Both the position numbers and the translations under genes were made by a program. A DNA stretch of 5,995 bases from contig DCAZ01000105.1 in the NCBI GenBank assembly GCA_002313925.1, positions 1 to 5,995 of the forward strand. Reading direction: 5' to 3'. This DNA is from Gemmatimonadales bacterium UBA1120 (lineage in GTDB: Bacteria > Gemmatimonadota > Gemmatimonadetes > Longimicrobiales > Gaopeijiaceae). Positions 1 through 5,995 of the stretch are shown here, one piece after another; the first letter of the stretch is position 1, and the number at the start of each line of letters is the position of its first letter. The notes beneath the pieces were generated by a model. The model did not search any database, was not told the DNA's origin, and saw only the letters and a list, made by a program, of their open reading frames with translations.

Positions 1-336
1 GCGATTGAAAGGCTGGAAGCACACGGGATCACAGTCCTTCGCTATACGACAGAGCGTGAACGTCTAGTCCAGCGCTTCCAAATCGATTCAACCCGGACTA
101 ACTCGAACGCATTCCAGGGGCGCAACGAGCGCACGGTCTGGGGCGAATGGGTTTCGACAACTGAGACACTCCCAGTGGGAACCGCCTACGTATCCGTTAA
201 TCAACCACTGGGTCGGCTCGCGTTCACTTTGCTGGAACCACGCTCCGATGACGGGTTCATTTCTTGGGCGATTCTCGATGACGAAATCGAAGGTGGTAGG
301 CTTCCGATACTTAGGGAGAGTCCGGAAGTTCGTTAG
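1..336 (+). CDS. C-terminal fragment of an M14-family zinc carboxypeptidase-like protein (5' end outside the window)
   Basis: An open frame runs from the first base to a TAG at 334-336 and gives 111 residues with no start codon in context, so the gene is cut by the window edge. The fragment contains a stretch around residues 59-90 (VGTAYVSVNQPLGRLAF, then LLEPRSDDGFISW) that I recognise from the C-terminal part of long M14 metallocarboxypeptidase-like proteins, where a QPL..LA..LLEP.SDDG..W signature follows the peptidase domain. It ends with an LPILR segment close to the stop, also usual for that group. The zinc ligands and catalytic glutamate lie upstream and cannot be checked, so activity is not shown. 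Such proteins are usually secreted or periplasmic, but no signal peptide is visible here. The gene converges on the minus-strand operon and is probably unrelated to it. Family assignment rests on memory of the C-terminal signature only. Confidence 0.72.
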   Translation, partial: AIERLEAHGITVLRYTTERERLVQRFQIDSTRTNSNAFQGRNERTVWGEWVSTTETLPVGTAYVSVNQPLGRLAFTLLEPRSDDGFISWAILDDEIEGGRLPILRESPEVR

Positions 337-397
337 TCGCCGATCCTTATCTTTGATGTAGCTCCAGTGTCAGATTTCCTTAACCCCATTAAAGACG
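337..397. other. Convergent intergenic gap, no clear terminator
   Basis: These 61 bases separate the stop of the carboxypeptidase-like gene (plus) from the stop of the last operon gene (minus). The stretch is more AT-rich than the flanking genes. I found no GC-rich stem followed by a T-run in either direction, so an intrinsic terminator is not supported. Termination may be Rho-dependent. Confidence 0.5.
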
Positions 398-1975
398 TCA
401 GTCCCTGAGAATCTCCCGAGCCGCATTGAACCCAGGTACCCCGGTGACGCCACCTCCAGGGTGTGTCCCCGCTCCGCACTGGTAGAGGCCAGGAATCGGA
501 GTCCGGTAGCGTGAGGCACCCGGCACTGGCCGCATGAAGAGCAGTTGGTCGAGCGTCATCTCGCCGTGGTAGATATTGCCTTCGGACAACCCGAATTGCT
601 GCTCTAGGTCGAGCGGTGTCATCACATGGCTAGCCTCAACCAGTGAGCTCAGGTTGGGGGCGTACTCCGCAAGTGTAGCGACAGCGAGGGCACCCAGCTT
701 GGCGCGGGCTGCGTCATCCCAGGTGCCCTCTCGAAGTGTGTAGGGCGCGTACTGGAGGACGATGGACATGAGGTGCTTCCCGTCGGGAGCGATACCGGGA
801 TCGGTGCGCGAAGGGATGGAGACCTCCAGATAGGGCTGACGAGACGGGTGGCCGTATTTGGCCGCATCGAACGCGCGCTCCACGTACTCGAGGCTGGGGC
901 TGATGGAGATGACGCCGTTTAGGTGGTCTCCCACTCCAGGCCGGCATGTGAAGTCGGGCAGCCCGCTCAGCGCGAGATGCACCTTCGCGCACACGCCTCT
1001 GTAGCGGATGTTGCTCATCTTCCGCGCGAATTCCGGCTCCATTTCACTGGGTTCCATAAGATCGAAGAACGTCCTACGCGGATCGACGCTCGAGACGACT
1101 CGCTCAGCACGGATCTCCCCTCTATCGACGACGACGCCAACGGCGTGCCCACCCTCAACGACGATGCGCTCGACGGCTGTGCCGGTCCGGATCTCCGACC
1201 CAGACGCTTCGCAGTCGGCCACTAGCGCGTCACTGAGCCGCCCGATTCCACCTCGCACACGCCGCGTCGGACGAATGACGCCGGCGCCGGCACCAACGTG
1301 GTGGTGAAGTAGTGTGTAGACCGTCCCCCCCGCCATCGGTCCCTGGCATAGGCCAGTCACCGCGGACGCGGCAAGCGCCCCTCTCACGGGGTCACTTTCG
1401 AACCAGTCCCCGAGGAACTCGTAGACGGACATCGGTAGAATCCGCATGACCTCGACCATGTCCTTCTTACCGAGCCGCCGAAGTTTCGCCCCGAGCTTGG
1501 CCGAAGCGATCAAGTCCCTGATGTCGTTGCCGGTCACGTCAGGTGGGGTCGTTGTCCATGCTGCTTCGAGGAAGTCGGCAGCCCTACCGATCAACTCGGT
1601 GAATGGGATCCAAGCGTCAGCGTCTGCACTCGAAAGTTCACGGATCGCGTCCGCGGTCTTGCGAGGGTCGCGCCAGAGCGTGAGCGGCGTTCCTTCGACG
1701 ACGGGAACGAACACGGTGGGGTCAGCATCGAGCAGCTCGAGGCCGTGGTGAGCAAGCCGCAGATCGTTCACTATCCGGTAACTGAGTCCGCCTGTCCGGT
1801 GCGCACCAGTGTCGACCCTGAAGCCTGGGAATACCTCCTCGGTGGCGGCGGCCCCTCCGACTGTGTCACGCCGCTCCAGCACGAGCACCTTGTGACCGGC
1901 CCTCGCGAGGTATGCCGCCGCGACGAGACCATTGTGCCCCGCCCCGATGACGATGGTGTCGTAGAAGGCGCTCAT
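398..1975 (-). CDS. FAD-dependent oxidoreductase, phytoene-desaturase/PYROXD2-like (second paralogue, last gene of operon)
   Basis: This 525-residue protein has an N-terminal dinucleotide-binding Rossmann motif (G11-A-G13-H-N-G16, with acidic E34 ending the second strand) followed by VGGAAATEE at about 39-47. Near the C-terminus is the second flavin-binding signature, CGAGTHPGGGVTG at 500-512. Together these are typical of the CrtI/PYROXD2-like class of the amine-oxidase/phytoene-desaturase superfamily. A central VVSSVDP segment (293-299) is also family-typical. The length fits a complete, intact enzyme, expected to be a soluble flavoprotein that oxidises a C-N or C-C bond. It aligns end to end with the upstream neighbour, so the two are paralogues. 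Its ATG overlaps the neighbour's TGA by four bases (ATGA, 1972-1975), which fixes the start and implies translational coupling; the Shine-Dalgarno is weak. The substrate is unknown. A carotenoid-desaturase role is unlikely because no carotenoid gene is nearby. Confidence 0.9.
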   Translation of the reverse strand: MSAFYDTIVIGAGHNGLVAAAYLARAGHKVLVLERRDTVGGAAATEEVFPGFRVDTGAHRTGGLSYRIVNDLRLAHHGLELLDADPTVFVPVVEGTPLTLWRDPRKTADAIRELSSADADAWIPFTELIGRAADFLEAAWTTTPPDVTGNDIRDLIASAKLGAKLRRLGKKDMVEVMRILPMSVYEFLGDWFESDPVRGALAASAVTGLCQGPMAGGTVYTLLHHHVGAGAGVIRPTRRVRGGIGRLSDALVADCEASGSEIRTGTAVERIVVEGGHAVGVVVDRGEIRAERVVSSVDPRRTFFDLMEPSEMEPEFARKMSNIRYRGVCAKVHLALSGLPDFTCRPGVGDHLNGVISISPSLEYVERAFDAAKYGHPSRQPYLEVSIPSRTDPGIAPDGKHLMSIVLQYAPYTLREGTWDDAARAKLGALAVATLAEYAPNLSSLVEASHVMTPLDLEQQFGLSEGNIYHGEMTLDQLLFMRPVPGASRYRTPIPGLYQCGAGTHPGGGVTGVPGFNAAREILRD

Positions 1976-3558
1976 CGAGGTGCATCCGCTAGGATCCGGA
2001 GCGCGGCCAAGCGCCCGGACGCACCCGTGATGCCGCCGGCGGGGTGGGTCCCCGAGCCAGCCTGATAGTAGTTGCGCAGTGGGGTGGTGTAGTCCGAGTA
2101 TCCGACGGCTGGCCTCATGCAGAAGAGCTGATGGAGCGTGAGCTCTCCGTGGAAGATGTTGCCACTGGTGAGTCCCATGTCACGATCGATGTCCCAGGGC
2201 GTCAACACCTGCCTATGCAGAATCGCGCCCGGGAGGTTCGGGGCGTATTGGGCGAGGGTGTCGATGACAGCATCTCCGAACACTTCTCGCTTAGTCTCGT
2301 CCCAACCGCCGCGCAGATCCGACGGCGCGTACTGTACAAAAATCGACATGACGTGTTTGCCCGGCGGGGCCATGCCTGGGTCGATCATCGACGGGATGAT
2401 GATGTCCATATACGGACGACTCGAGAAGCCACCATACTTGGCCTCGTCGTATGCGCGTTCCAGGTAGTCGATACTGGGGCTGATTGAAATTGCGCCCTTG
2501 TGCAGCTGGTTCACGCCGGGCTTGCATGTGAAGTCCGGAAGTTCGCTGAGCGAGAGGTTCACCTTGCCGGAGGAGCCGCGAATCTTGAAGCGCTTGATGT
2601 CACTAACGAAGTCCCTCGGCAGATACTCCTCGTCGACAAGCTCGAGGAAGGTGCGCTTCGGATCGAGCGCGGAGACTACGATGGAAGCGGTGTACTCCCT
2701 GCCATCATCGAGGACGATACCGGTCGCCTTGCCGTTCTTCACAATAACCCGAACGACTCCGGCCCCGGTCTGGATCTCGGCGCCGTGCGACCGGGCGGCA
2801 CTAGCGATGGCCTCACTGATTGAACCTGTCCCACCTTTGGCAAAGCCCCATGCGCGCATCGCCCCGTCGATCTCGCCCAGGTAGTGGTGCAGGAGTACGT
2901 AGGCAGTTCCTGGAGAACGCGGACCGAGGAAGGTTCCGATGATTCCACTTGCCGACATCGTCGCCTTCAGCGCCTCCGTCTCGAACCACTCCCCCAGATA
3001 GTCCGCCGCGCTCATGGTCATAAGCTTGTACAGCGCATGGAACTGCTCGTGGCCGAGGTTGTGGAAGTGCTTTCCGAGCTTAAGGAATCCCATGAGATCC
3101 TTGGGGCTCATCGAGGTTGGATCAGGCGGCACCATAGCCAGAATCGGCTTTACCGCTACCGCAAGTTGATACATCAGCTTACCAAAGTCGTCGTACGCGT
3201 CCGCATCCCGAGGAGAGTGCCGGTAGATCTCCCGCCGCGTGTGATCGTGATCTGCCCAACGCGCGAGGTAGTCGCCGTTTGGGAGTGGCGTGAAGGTGCT
3301 CTCGAGCGGCAGGATCTGGAGTCCGTGTTTTGGCAGCTCAAGGTCTCGGATGATCTCCGGCCGAAGCAGGCTCACCACGTAGGAGCAGACCGAGTACTTG
3401 AATCCAGGATTGATCTCTTCGGTGACTGCGGCGCCACCGAGGACGTGCCGCTTTTCGAGGACCAGGACCTCCTTTCCCGCCCGGGCAAGATAGGCCGCGG
3501 TTACCAGCCCGTTGTGACCACCACCGATGATGATTGCGTCGTATCGGCTCGCGCTCAT
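1972..3558 (-). CDS. FAD-dependent oxidoreductase, phytoene-desaturase/PYROXD2-like (first paralogue, middle gene of operon)
   Basis: This 528-residue flavoprotein has the same architecture as the downstream gene: an N-terminal G12-G-G14-H-N-G17 motif with E35 at the end of the second strand, LGGAAVTEE at about 40-48, a central VVSALDP segment at 294-300, and a C-terminal AGSGTHPAGGITG signature around 500-512. Shared landmarks such as LGEWFE/LGDWFE, LLHH, PDFTCKPGV/PDFTCRPGV and ISISPS are collinear, with almost no length difference between the proteins. It differs at the segment before the GG-x-G helix (MRAWGFAKGGTGSISEA, about 234-250), where the partner has a basic IRPTRRVRGG stretch, so substrate or partner contacts may have diverged. 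The start is set by an ATGA overlap with the GcvT-like gene upstream and by a Shine-Dalgarno (GAGGT) six bases before the ATG. It probably acts with the GcvT-like protein and the second flavoprotein. The electron acceptor and substrate cannot be read from the sequence. Confidence 0.92.
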   Translation of the reverse strand: MSASRYDAIIIGGGHNGLVTAAYLARAGKEVLVLEKRHVLGGAAVTEEINPGFKYSVCSYVVSLLRPEIIRDLELPKHGLQILPLESTFTPLPNGDYLARWADHDHTRREIYRHSPRDADAYDDFGKLMYQLAVAVKPILAMVPPDPTSMSPKDLMGFLKLGKHFHNLGHEQFHALYKLMTMSAADYLGEWFETEALKATMSASGIIGTFLGPRSPGTAYVLLHHYLGEIDGAMRAWGFAKGGTGSISEAIASAARSHGAEIQTGAGVVRVIVKNGKATGIVLDDGREYTASIVVSALDPKRTFLELVDEEYLPRDFVSDIKRFKIRGSSGKVNLSLSELPDFTCKPGVNQLHKGAISISPSIDYLERAYDEAKYGGFSSRPYMDIIIPSMIDPGMAPPGKHVMSIFVQYAPSDLRGGWDETKREVFGDAVIDTLAQYAPNLPGAILHRQVLTPWDIDRDMGLTSGNIFHGELTLHQLFCMRPAVGYSDYTTPLRNYYQAGSGTHPAGGITGASGRLAALRILADAPR

Positions 3559-4760
3559 CTCGGGACCTCAGGGGTACTCCGCTTGCGATCTGGATTAAAG
3601 AAGGGAGTCTCGACCACCTGTACCTTGGTCTTCTTCCTGTGGTGCTCGACCGTGACCTCCATACTGAGGTCGGTCCCGATTCTGGCGTATCTGGACTGAA
3701 GATGCGCGAGGGCGATGTACTTCTTGAGAAGCGGAGACCAGCACCCGCTCGTCGCGTACCCGATCTGTGCATTCCCGCTGTAGACGGGCACGCTCGTGCG
3801 CCAACCCTCGGAAGGAAGTTGGGGTGGAAGGCCTACCAGGCCATACAGAGCTTTGAGAGAATCCCAATTCACCTCGAGCCCTCGGAGCTCCCACTCGGGA
3901 CCACGCTCCTTTTCAGCTATCAGAGCGTCACGTCCCACGAACGACTTCTTGTCGAGCTTGACCGTCCAGCCCAGCCCCAACTCGAACGGGGAGGACTTCC
4001 GGTCCTCGATGACGGCCCGATGCGCAGGCACATAGTCGACCCCGATCAGCACCAGACCGGCCTCAACGCGCGCGATATCGAGAGCGAGCATGCCCGCAGG
4101 GAGAATCAGGTGGGTGTCTCCGGCTTCCATGATCCCATCCCAGAGAGCCTCCGCGTTGTCGCCCGCCGTCCAGATCTCATAACCGAGGTCACCGGTATAC
4201 CCGGTTCGCGTGATCTCGACAGGCACACCCCCGATCTCACCGGTCGTGTGACGGAAGAAGCCCAGGTCGTCTGCGACCCCATCCGCGGCGTGATGCAGGA
4301 TCCGTCGCGCGGTCGGCCCCTGGAGGGCCAGCGCAGCCAGGTCGTCCGTGATATCCCGAATCGAAACGTCCATCCCGAGCGCGTTATCCAACAGCCATCG
4401 CAGGTTCGGCTCGGCCGAAGTGAGCCGGAAGGAGTCGTAGGCGAGCCGAGCGAGTGTTCCGTCGTCCATCACCTTGCCGTCGGTGTCACACCAGGGTGTA
4501 TAGAGCACCTGGTGCAGCTTGCATTTGGTAACATCCCGGGTCACGATGCGGTCCAGGAATCGCTCGGCGTCCGGCCCCTCGATCCCGTACTTGTAGAGGG
4601 GAGAGACGTCGATCAGTGCAGCCGAGTTGCGGATCGCCCAGTACTCGCGGTCGTGATGGAGCTCGTAGGAACTTGCCGCGAGATACCCCGACCAGCGCCG
4701 CCAATTCTGCGCCTCGCTCAGGGGTGCGGTACGAGAGTGGAAGGGAGTGGTCCTCAGCAT
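3555..4760 (-). CDS. GcvT-like aminomethyltransferase-family protein (probable folate-dependent demethylase or one-carbon transferase)
   Basis: This 401-residue protein belongs to the GcvT/DmdA/dimethylglycine-dehydrogenase C-domain fold, whose members bind tetrahydrofolate and accept a methyl or methylene group. Visible landmarks are DVSPLYKYGIEGPDAERFLD (51-70), RDVTKCKLHQVLYTPWCD (75-92), GKVMDDG with the Asp99-Asp100 pair where T-protein has its key folate-site aspartate, LALQGP (144-149), the GYTGDLGYEI motif (187-196) and the C-terminal-domain entry LGWTVKLDKKSFVGRDAL (263-280). I chose the ATG at 4758-4760 because homologues, as I recall them, begin near (M)LRTTPFH. The frame stays open 35 codons further upstream, but that part is non-homologous and covers the promoter region. 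No strong Shine-Dalgarno precedes the start. No H-, P- or L-protein genes of the glycine cleavage system adjoin it, so it is probably not the housekeeping T-protein. It heads the operon and overlaps the next gene by ATGA at 3555-3558. DMSP, dimethylglycine-like or aryl methyl ether substrates are all conceivable. Confidence 0.9.
   Translation of the reverse strand: MLRTTPFHSRTAPLSEAQNWRRWSGYLAASSYELHHDREYWAIRNSAALIDVSPLYKYGIEGPDAERFLDRIVTRDVTKCKLHQVLYTPWCDTDGKVMDDGTLARLAYDSFRLTSAEPNLRWLLDNALGMDVSIRDITDDLAALALQGPTARRILHHAADGVADDLGFFRHTTGEIGGVPVEITRTGYTGDLGYEIWTAGDNAEALWDGIMEAGDTHLILPAGMLALDIARVEAGLVLIGVDYVPAHRAVIEDRKSSPFELGLGWTVKLDKKSFVGRDALIAEKERGPEWELRGLEVNWDSLKALYGLVGLPPQLPSEGWRTSVPVYSGNAQIGYATSGCWSPLLKKYIALAHLQSRYARIGTDLSMEVTVEHHRKKTKVQVVETPFFNPDRKRSTPEVPR
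3565..3569 (-). promoter_or_regulatory. Shine-Dalgarno for the first flavoprotein gene
   Basis: The minus strand reads GAGGT followed by six bases and then the ATG at 3558. It lies inside the end of the GcvT-like gene. It supports the start at the ATGA overlap and suggests re-initiation by terminating ribosomes. Confidence 0.65.
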
Positions 4761-4795
4761 GGCGCGCAGTCTAGGCCGCGGCCAATCCACAGGCA

Positions 4796-4809
4796 AGACA
4801 TCTGTGTCT
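4796..4809. repeat. Short inverted repeat AGACA-TCTG-TGTCT, possible operator
   Basis: Two perfect five-base arms (AGACA and TGTCT) are separated by four bases and lie between the candidate -10 box and the GcvT-like start. The symmetry would suit a dimeric regulator, but arms this short occur by chance. No regulator gene is in the window. Confidence 0.25.
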
Positions 4810-4871
4810 GAGCTTTCCGGACATCCAAAAGGCCAATATTTTAACAGATTGCCGCGCGGAACCACACGCTC

Positions 4872-4876
4872 AGGGA
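4872..4876 (+). promoter_or_regulatory. Shine-Dalgarno for the Rieske oxygenase gene
   Basis: AGGGA lies six bases before the ATG at 4883-4885, which supports that start. No competing in-frame start with a better site is seen immediately downstream. Confidence 0.55.
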
Positions 4877-4882
4877 CACGCC

Positions 4883-5986
4883 ATGTCGACTCGCACAGCC
4901 CAAGGAGCGAAGACCCTCACTCGCAGATACTACACGGGTAAAGATGTCTATAAGGCTGAGACCCGGAAGGTCTTCTTCGAGCGATGGATCTACGCTGGAC
5001 GCGTGAGCATACTCGATGGCCCCGGCAGCTACTTCCTGCGCGAGATCGAGTCGGAGAGCATCATCGTCCTCGAGGATGATGACCACGAGATCCACGCGCA
5101 TCACAACGTCTGCCGGCATCGCGGGACACGGCTGCTCACCGAGCCTGAAGGTCGGCTATCCAAGTCCATTCAGTGCAGGTACCACGCTTGGACGTACGCG
5201 CTCGATGGCTCGCTCATCGGCGCGCCGTTCATGGACGAGGTCGAATCGTTTTGCCAGGATGCCTACCCACTCAAGGCCGTAGCCGTGGCCGTCTGGGAGG
5301 GCTGTATATTCATCAACCTCGCCGAAGATCCTGAGCCCTTCGAGCGGGCTTTCGCCCCTATCATCGACAAGTTTGGCTCATGGACAATGGACGAGCTGGA
5401 GATTGCTCACAGCATCAGCTACGAGATCCCCGCGAACTGGAAGCTGATCTTCCAGAACTACTCAGAGTGTTATCACTGTCCGAGCCTCCATCCCATCCTG
5501 AACAAGCTCACATCCTTCAAGAACTCGTCGAACGACCTGGAGGAGGGACCGTTTCTCGGTGGCCCCATGCGGATGTCGATCGAGGGCGGGAGCATGACCA
5601 TGAGCGGACAGACATGTGCACCTTCACTGGGAGACCTAAGCGGCGAGGAGCTGAGTTGTGTCCAGTACTACACGGTCTACCCGAACATGCTTTTGAGCCT
5701 GCTTCCCGACTACGTACTCATCCACCGGATTGAGCGATTGGCACCGGAACGATCGAGGGTCATCTGTGACTGGCTCTTCCATCCCTCGGCAATGGCGGCC
5801 CCGGACTTCGACCCGAGCAGCGCGATCGAGTTTTGGAGCATGACTAACCAACAGGATTGGAACGTCAGCGCCCTATCCCAACAAGGCATCTCGTCCCAGG
5901 CCTACACGCCCGGCCCCTACTCGGAGTTAGAAAGCATAATCGCGGCATGGGACCGGGAGTACCTGCGGTCGATCGGTGATGTGTAG
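4883..5986 (+). CDS. Rieske non-heme iron oxygenase, alpha (catalytic) subunit
   Basis: This 367-residue protein has a complete Rieske [2Fe-2S] site: C77-R-H79, 18 residues, then C98-R-Y-H101. A catalytic domain follows, with NWKLIFQNYSECYHCPSLHP at 185-204, supplying E195-x2-H198-x4-H203. The third iron ligand is probably D325, in QQDWNVSALSQQGISS. Such proteins use O2 and electrons from a separate reductase to hydroxylate or demethylate a small substrate in the cytoplasm. The residue that usually bridges the Rieske and iron centres is aspartate. Here it is glutamate (E195), as reported for carnitine monooxygenase CntA, which points to the quaternary-amine branch (CntA, GbcA, stachydrine demethylase) rather than classic aromatic dioxygenases. 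No beta subunit or reductase follows within the window, although only nine bases remain after the stop. It is transcribed divergently from the GcvT-like operon, suggesting a shared pathway. The substrate is not determinable from sequence alone. Confidence 0.92.
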   Translation: MSTRTAQGAKTLTRRYYTGKDVYKAETRKVFFERWIYAGRVSILDGPGSYFLREIESESIIVLEDDDHEIHAHHNVCRHRGTRLLTEPEGRLSKSIQCRYHAWTYALDGSLIGAPFMDEVESFCQDAYPLKAVAVAVWEGCIFINLAEDPEPFERAFAPIIDKFGSWTMDELEIAHSISYEIPANWKLIFQNYSECYHCPSLHPILNKLTSFKNSSNDLEEGPFLGGPMRMSIEGGSMTMSGQTCAPSLGDLSGEELSCVQYYTVYPNMLLSLLPDYVLIHRIERLAPERSRVICDWLFHPSAMAAPDFDPSSAIEFWSMTNQQDWNVSALSQQGISSQAYTPGPYSELESIIAAWDREYLRSIGDV

Positions 5987-5995
5987 GGCCTGCGG

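Larger units (their letters stand above)
4761..4882. promoter_or_regulatory. Divergent promoter region between the operon and the Rieske oxygenase gene
   Basis: These 122 bases lie between two divergent starts, so both promoters should sit here. The centre is a clear AT-rich patch (AATATTTTAA, 4835-4844) in GC-rich surroundings. On the minus strand it offers TAAAAT (4843 to 4838), five of six matches to a sigma-70 -10 box and about 78 bases upstream of the GcvT-like ATG. On the plus strand it offers TATTTT (4837-4842), a four-of-six match about 40 bases before the Rieske ATG. No convincing -35 box is seen on either strand. GGCCAAT occurs twice (4780-4786 and 4831-4837), and the palindromes GGCCGCGGCC (4774-4783) and CCGCGCGG (4852-4859) are present. 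Placing the promoters here is well supported by gene orientation. The exact boxes are tentative. Confidence 0.45.

Noticed and set aside
337..397. Possible bidirectional intrinsic terminator between the convergent genes
   Set aside because: TTAA occurs twice around CCCCA, but there is no GC-rich stem-loop with an adjoining T-run on either strand.
398..3558. Carotenoid biosynthesis locus (CrtI-like phytoene desaturases)
   Set aside because: The superfamily signature is shared, but no phytoene synthase, cyclase or other carotenoid gene is present. The GcvT-like and Rieske neighbours point to methyl-group or amine catabolism.
2884..3699. A plus-strand open frame (271 codons) antisense to the first flavoprotein and the end of the GcvT-like gene
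   Set aside because: It lies opposite sequence encoding the Rossmann motif and crosses the ATGA junction. No recognisable protein features or operon context support it.
3534..4811. A long plus-strand open frame (425 codons) antisense to the GcvT-like gene
   Set aside because: Its translation shows no domain-like composition, and it mirrors a convincing minus-strand gene with clear family motifs. Long antisense frames are common in GC-rich genes.
4761..4865. A 35-codon N-terminal extension of the GcvT-like protein, starting at an ATG at 4865
   Set aside because: The extra residues do not look like GcvT-family sequence, and the frame would leave only 17 bases before the divergent gene and cover the AT-rich promoter core. 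The ATG at 4760 begins where recognisable family sequence begins.
1..5995. Defence, phage, CRISPR or mobile-element system
   Set aside because: No arrays of repeats, integrase, transposase, terminal inverted repeats or toxin-antitoxin-like small genes were seen. All coding sequence is accounted for by metabolic enzymes.

Overview
This is a gene-dense bacterial window with moderately high GC. It holds four complete genes and the 3' end of a fifth. The layout, short intergenic gaps and ATGA start/stop overlaps are typical of bacteria. I see no RNA gene, mobile element, CRISPR array or phage gene. The left-edge gene resembles long M14 carboxypeptidases that I associate with Gemmatimonadota, Acidobacteria and marine uncultured lineages, so a free-living environmental heterotroph is plausible. 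The taxonomic guess is weak.

Layout: (1) 1-336, plus strand, is the C-terminal end of an M14-type zinc carboxypeptidase-like protein. (2) 337-397 is a short convergent gap. (3) 398-4760, minus strand, is a tightly coupled three-gene operon read right to left. It starts with a GcvT/aminomethyltransferase-family protein (3555-4760), followed by two full-length paralogous FAD-dependent oxidoreductases of the phytoene-desaturase/PYROXD2-like class (1972-3558 and 398-1975). Both junctions are 4-bp ATGA overlaps. (4) 4761-4882 is a divergent intergenic region with an AT-rich core, several short palindromes and candidate promoters. (5) 4883-5986, plus strand, is a Rieske non-heme iron oxygenase alpha subunit with complete iron-sulfur and mononuclear-iron ligands. 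It has a glutamate at the inter-centre bridging position, as in carnitine/betaine-type oxygenases.

How the genes may work together (inference): Rieske oxygenases of the GbcA/CntA/stachydrine-demethylase type remove methyl groups from, or cleave, quaternary amines. GcvT-fold proteins pass one-carbon units to tetrahydrofolate. In dimethylglycine and sarcosine dehydrogenases a flavin domain and a GcvT domain are fused and work in sequence. Here a GcvT-like protein is translationally coupled to two flavoproteins of a different family, opposite a Rieske oxygenase. The most economical reading is a catabolic module that demethylates an N-methylated (or possibly O-methylated) compound and feeds the one-carbon unit to folate. 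The substrate cannot be read from the sequence. No Rieske reductase, transporter or regulator is visible in the window.
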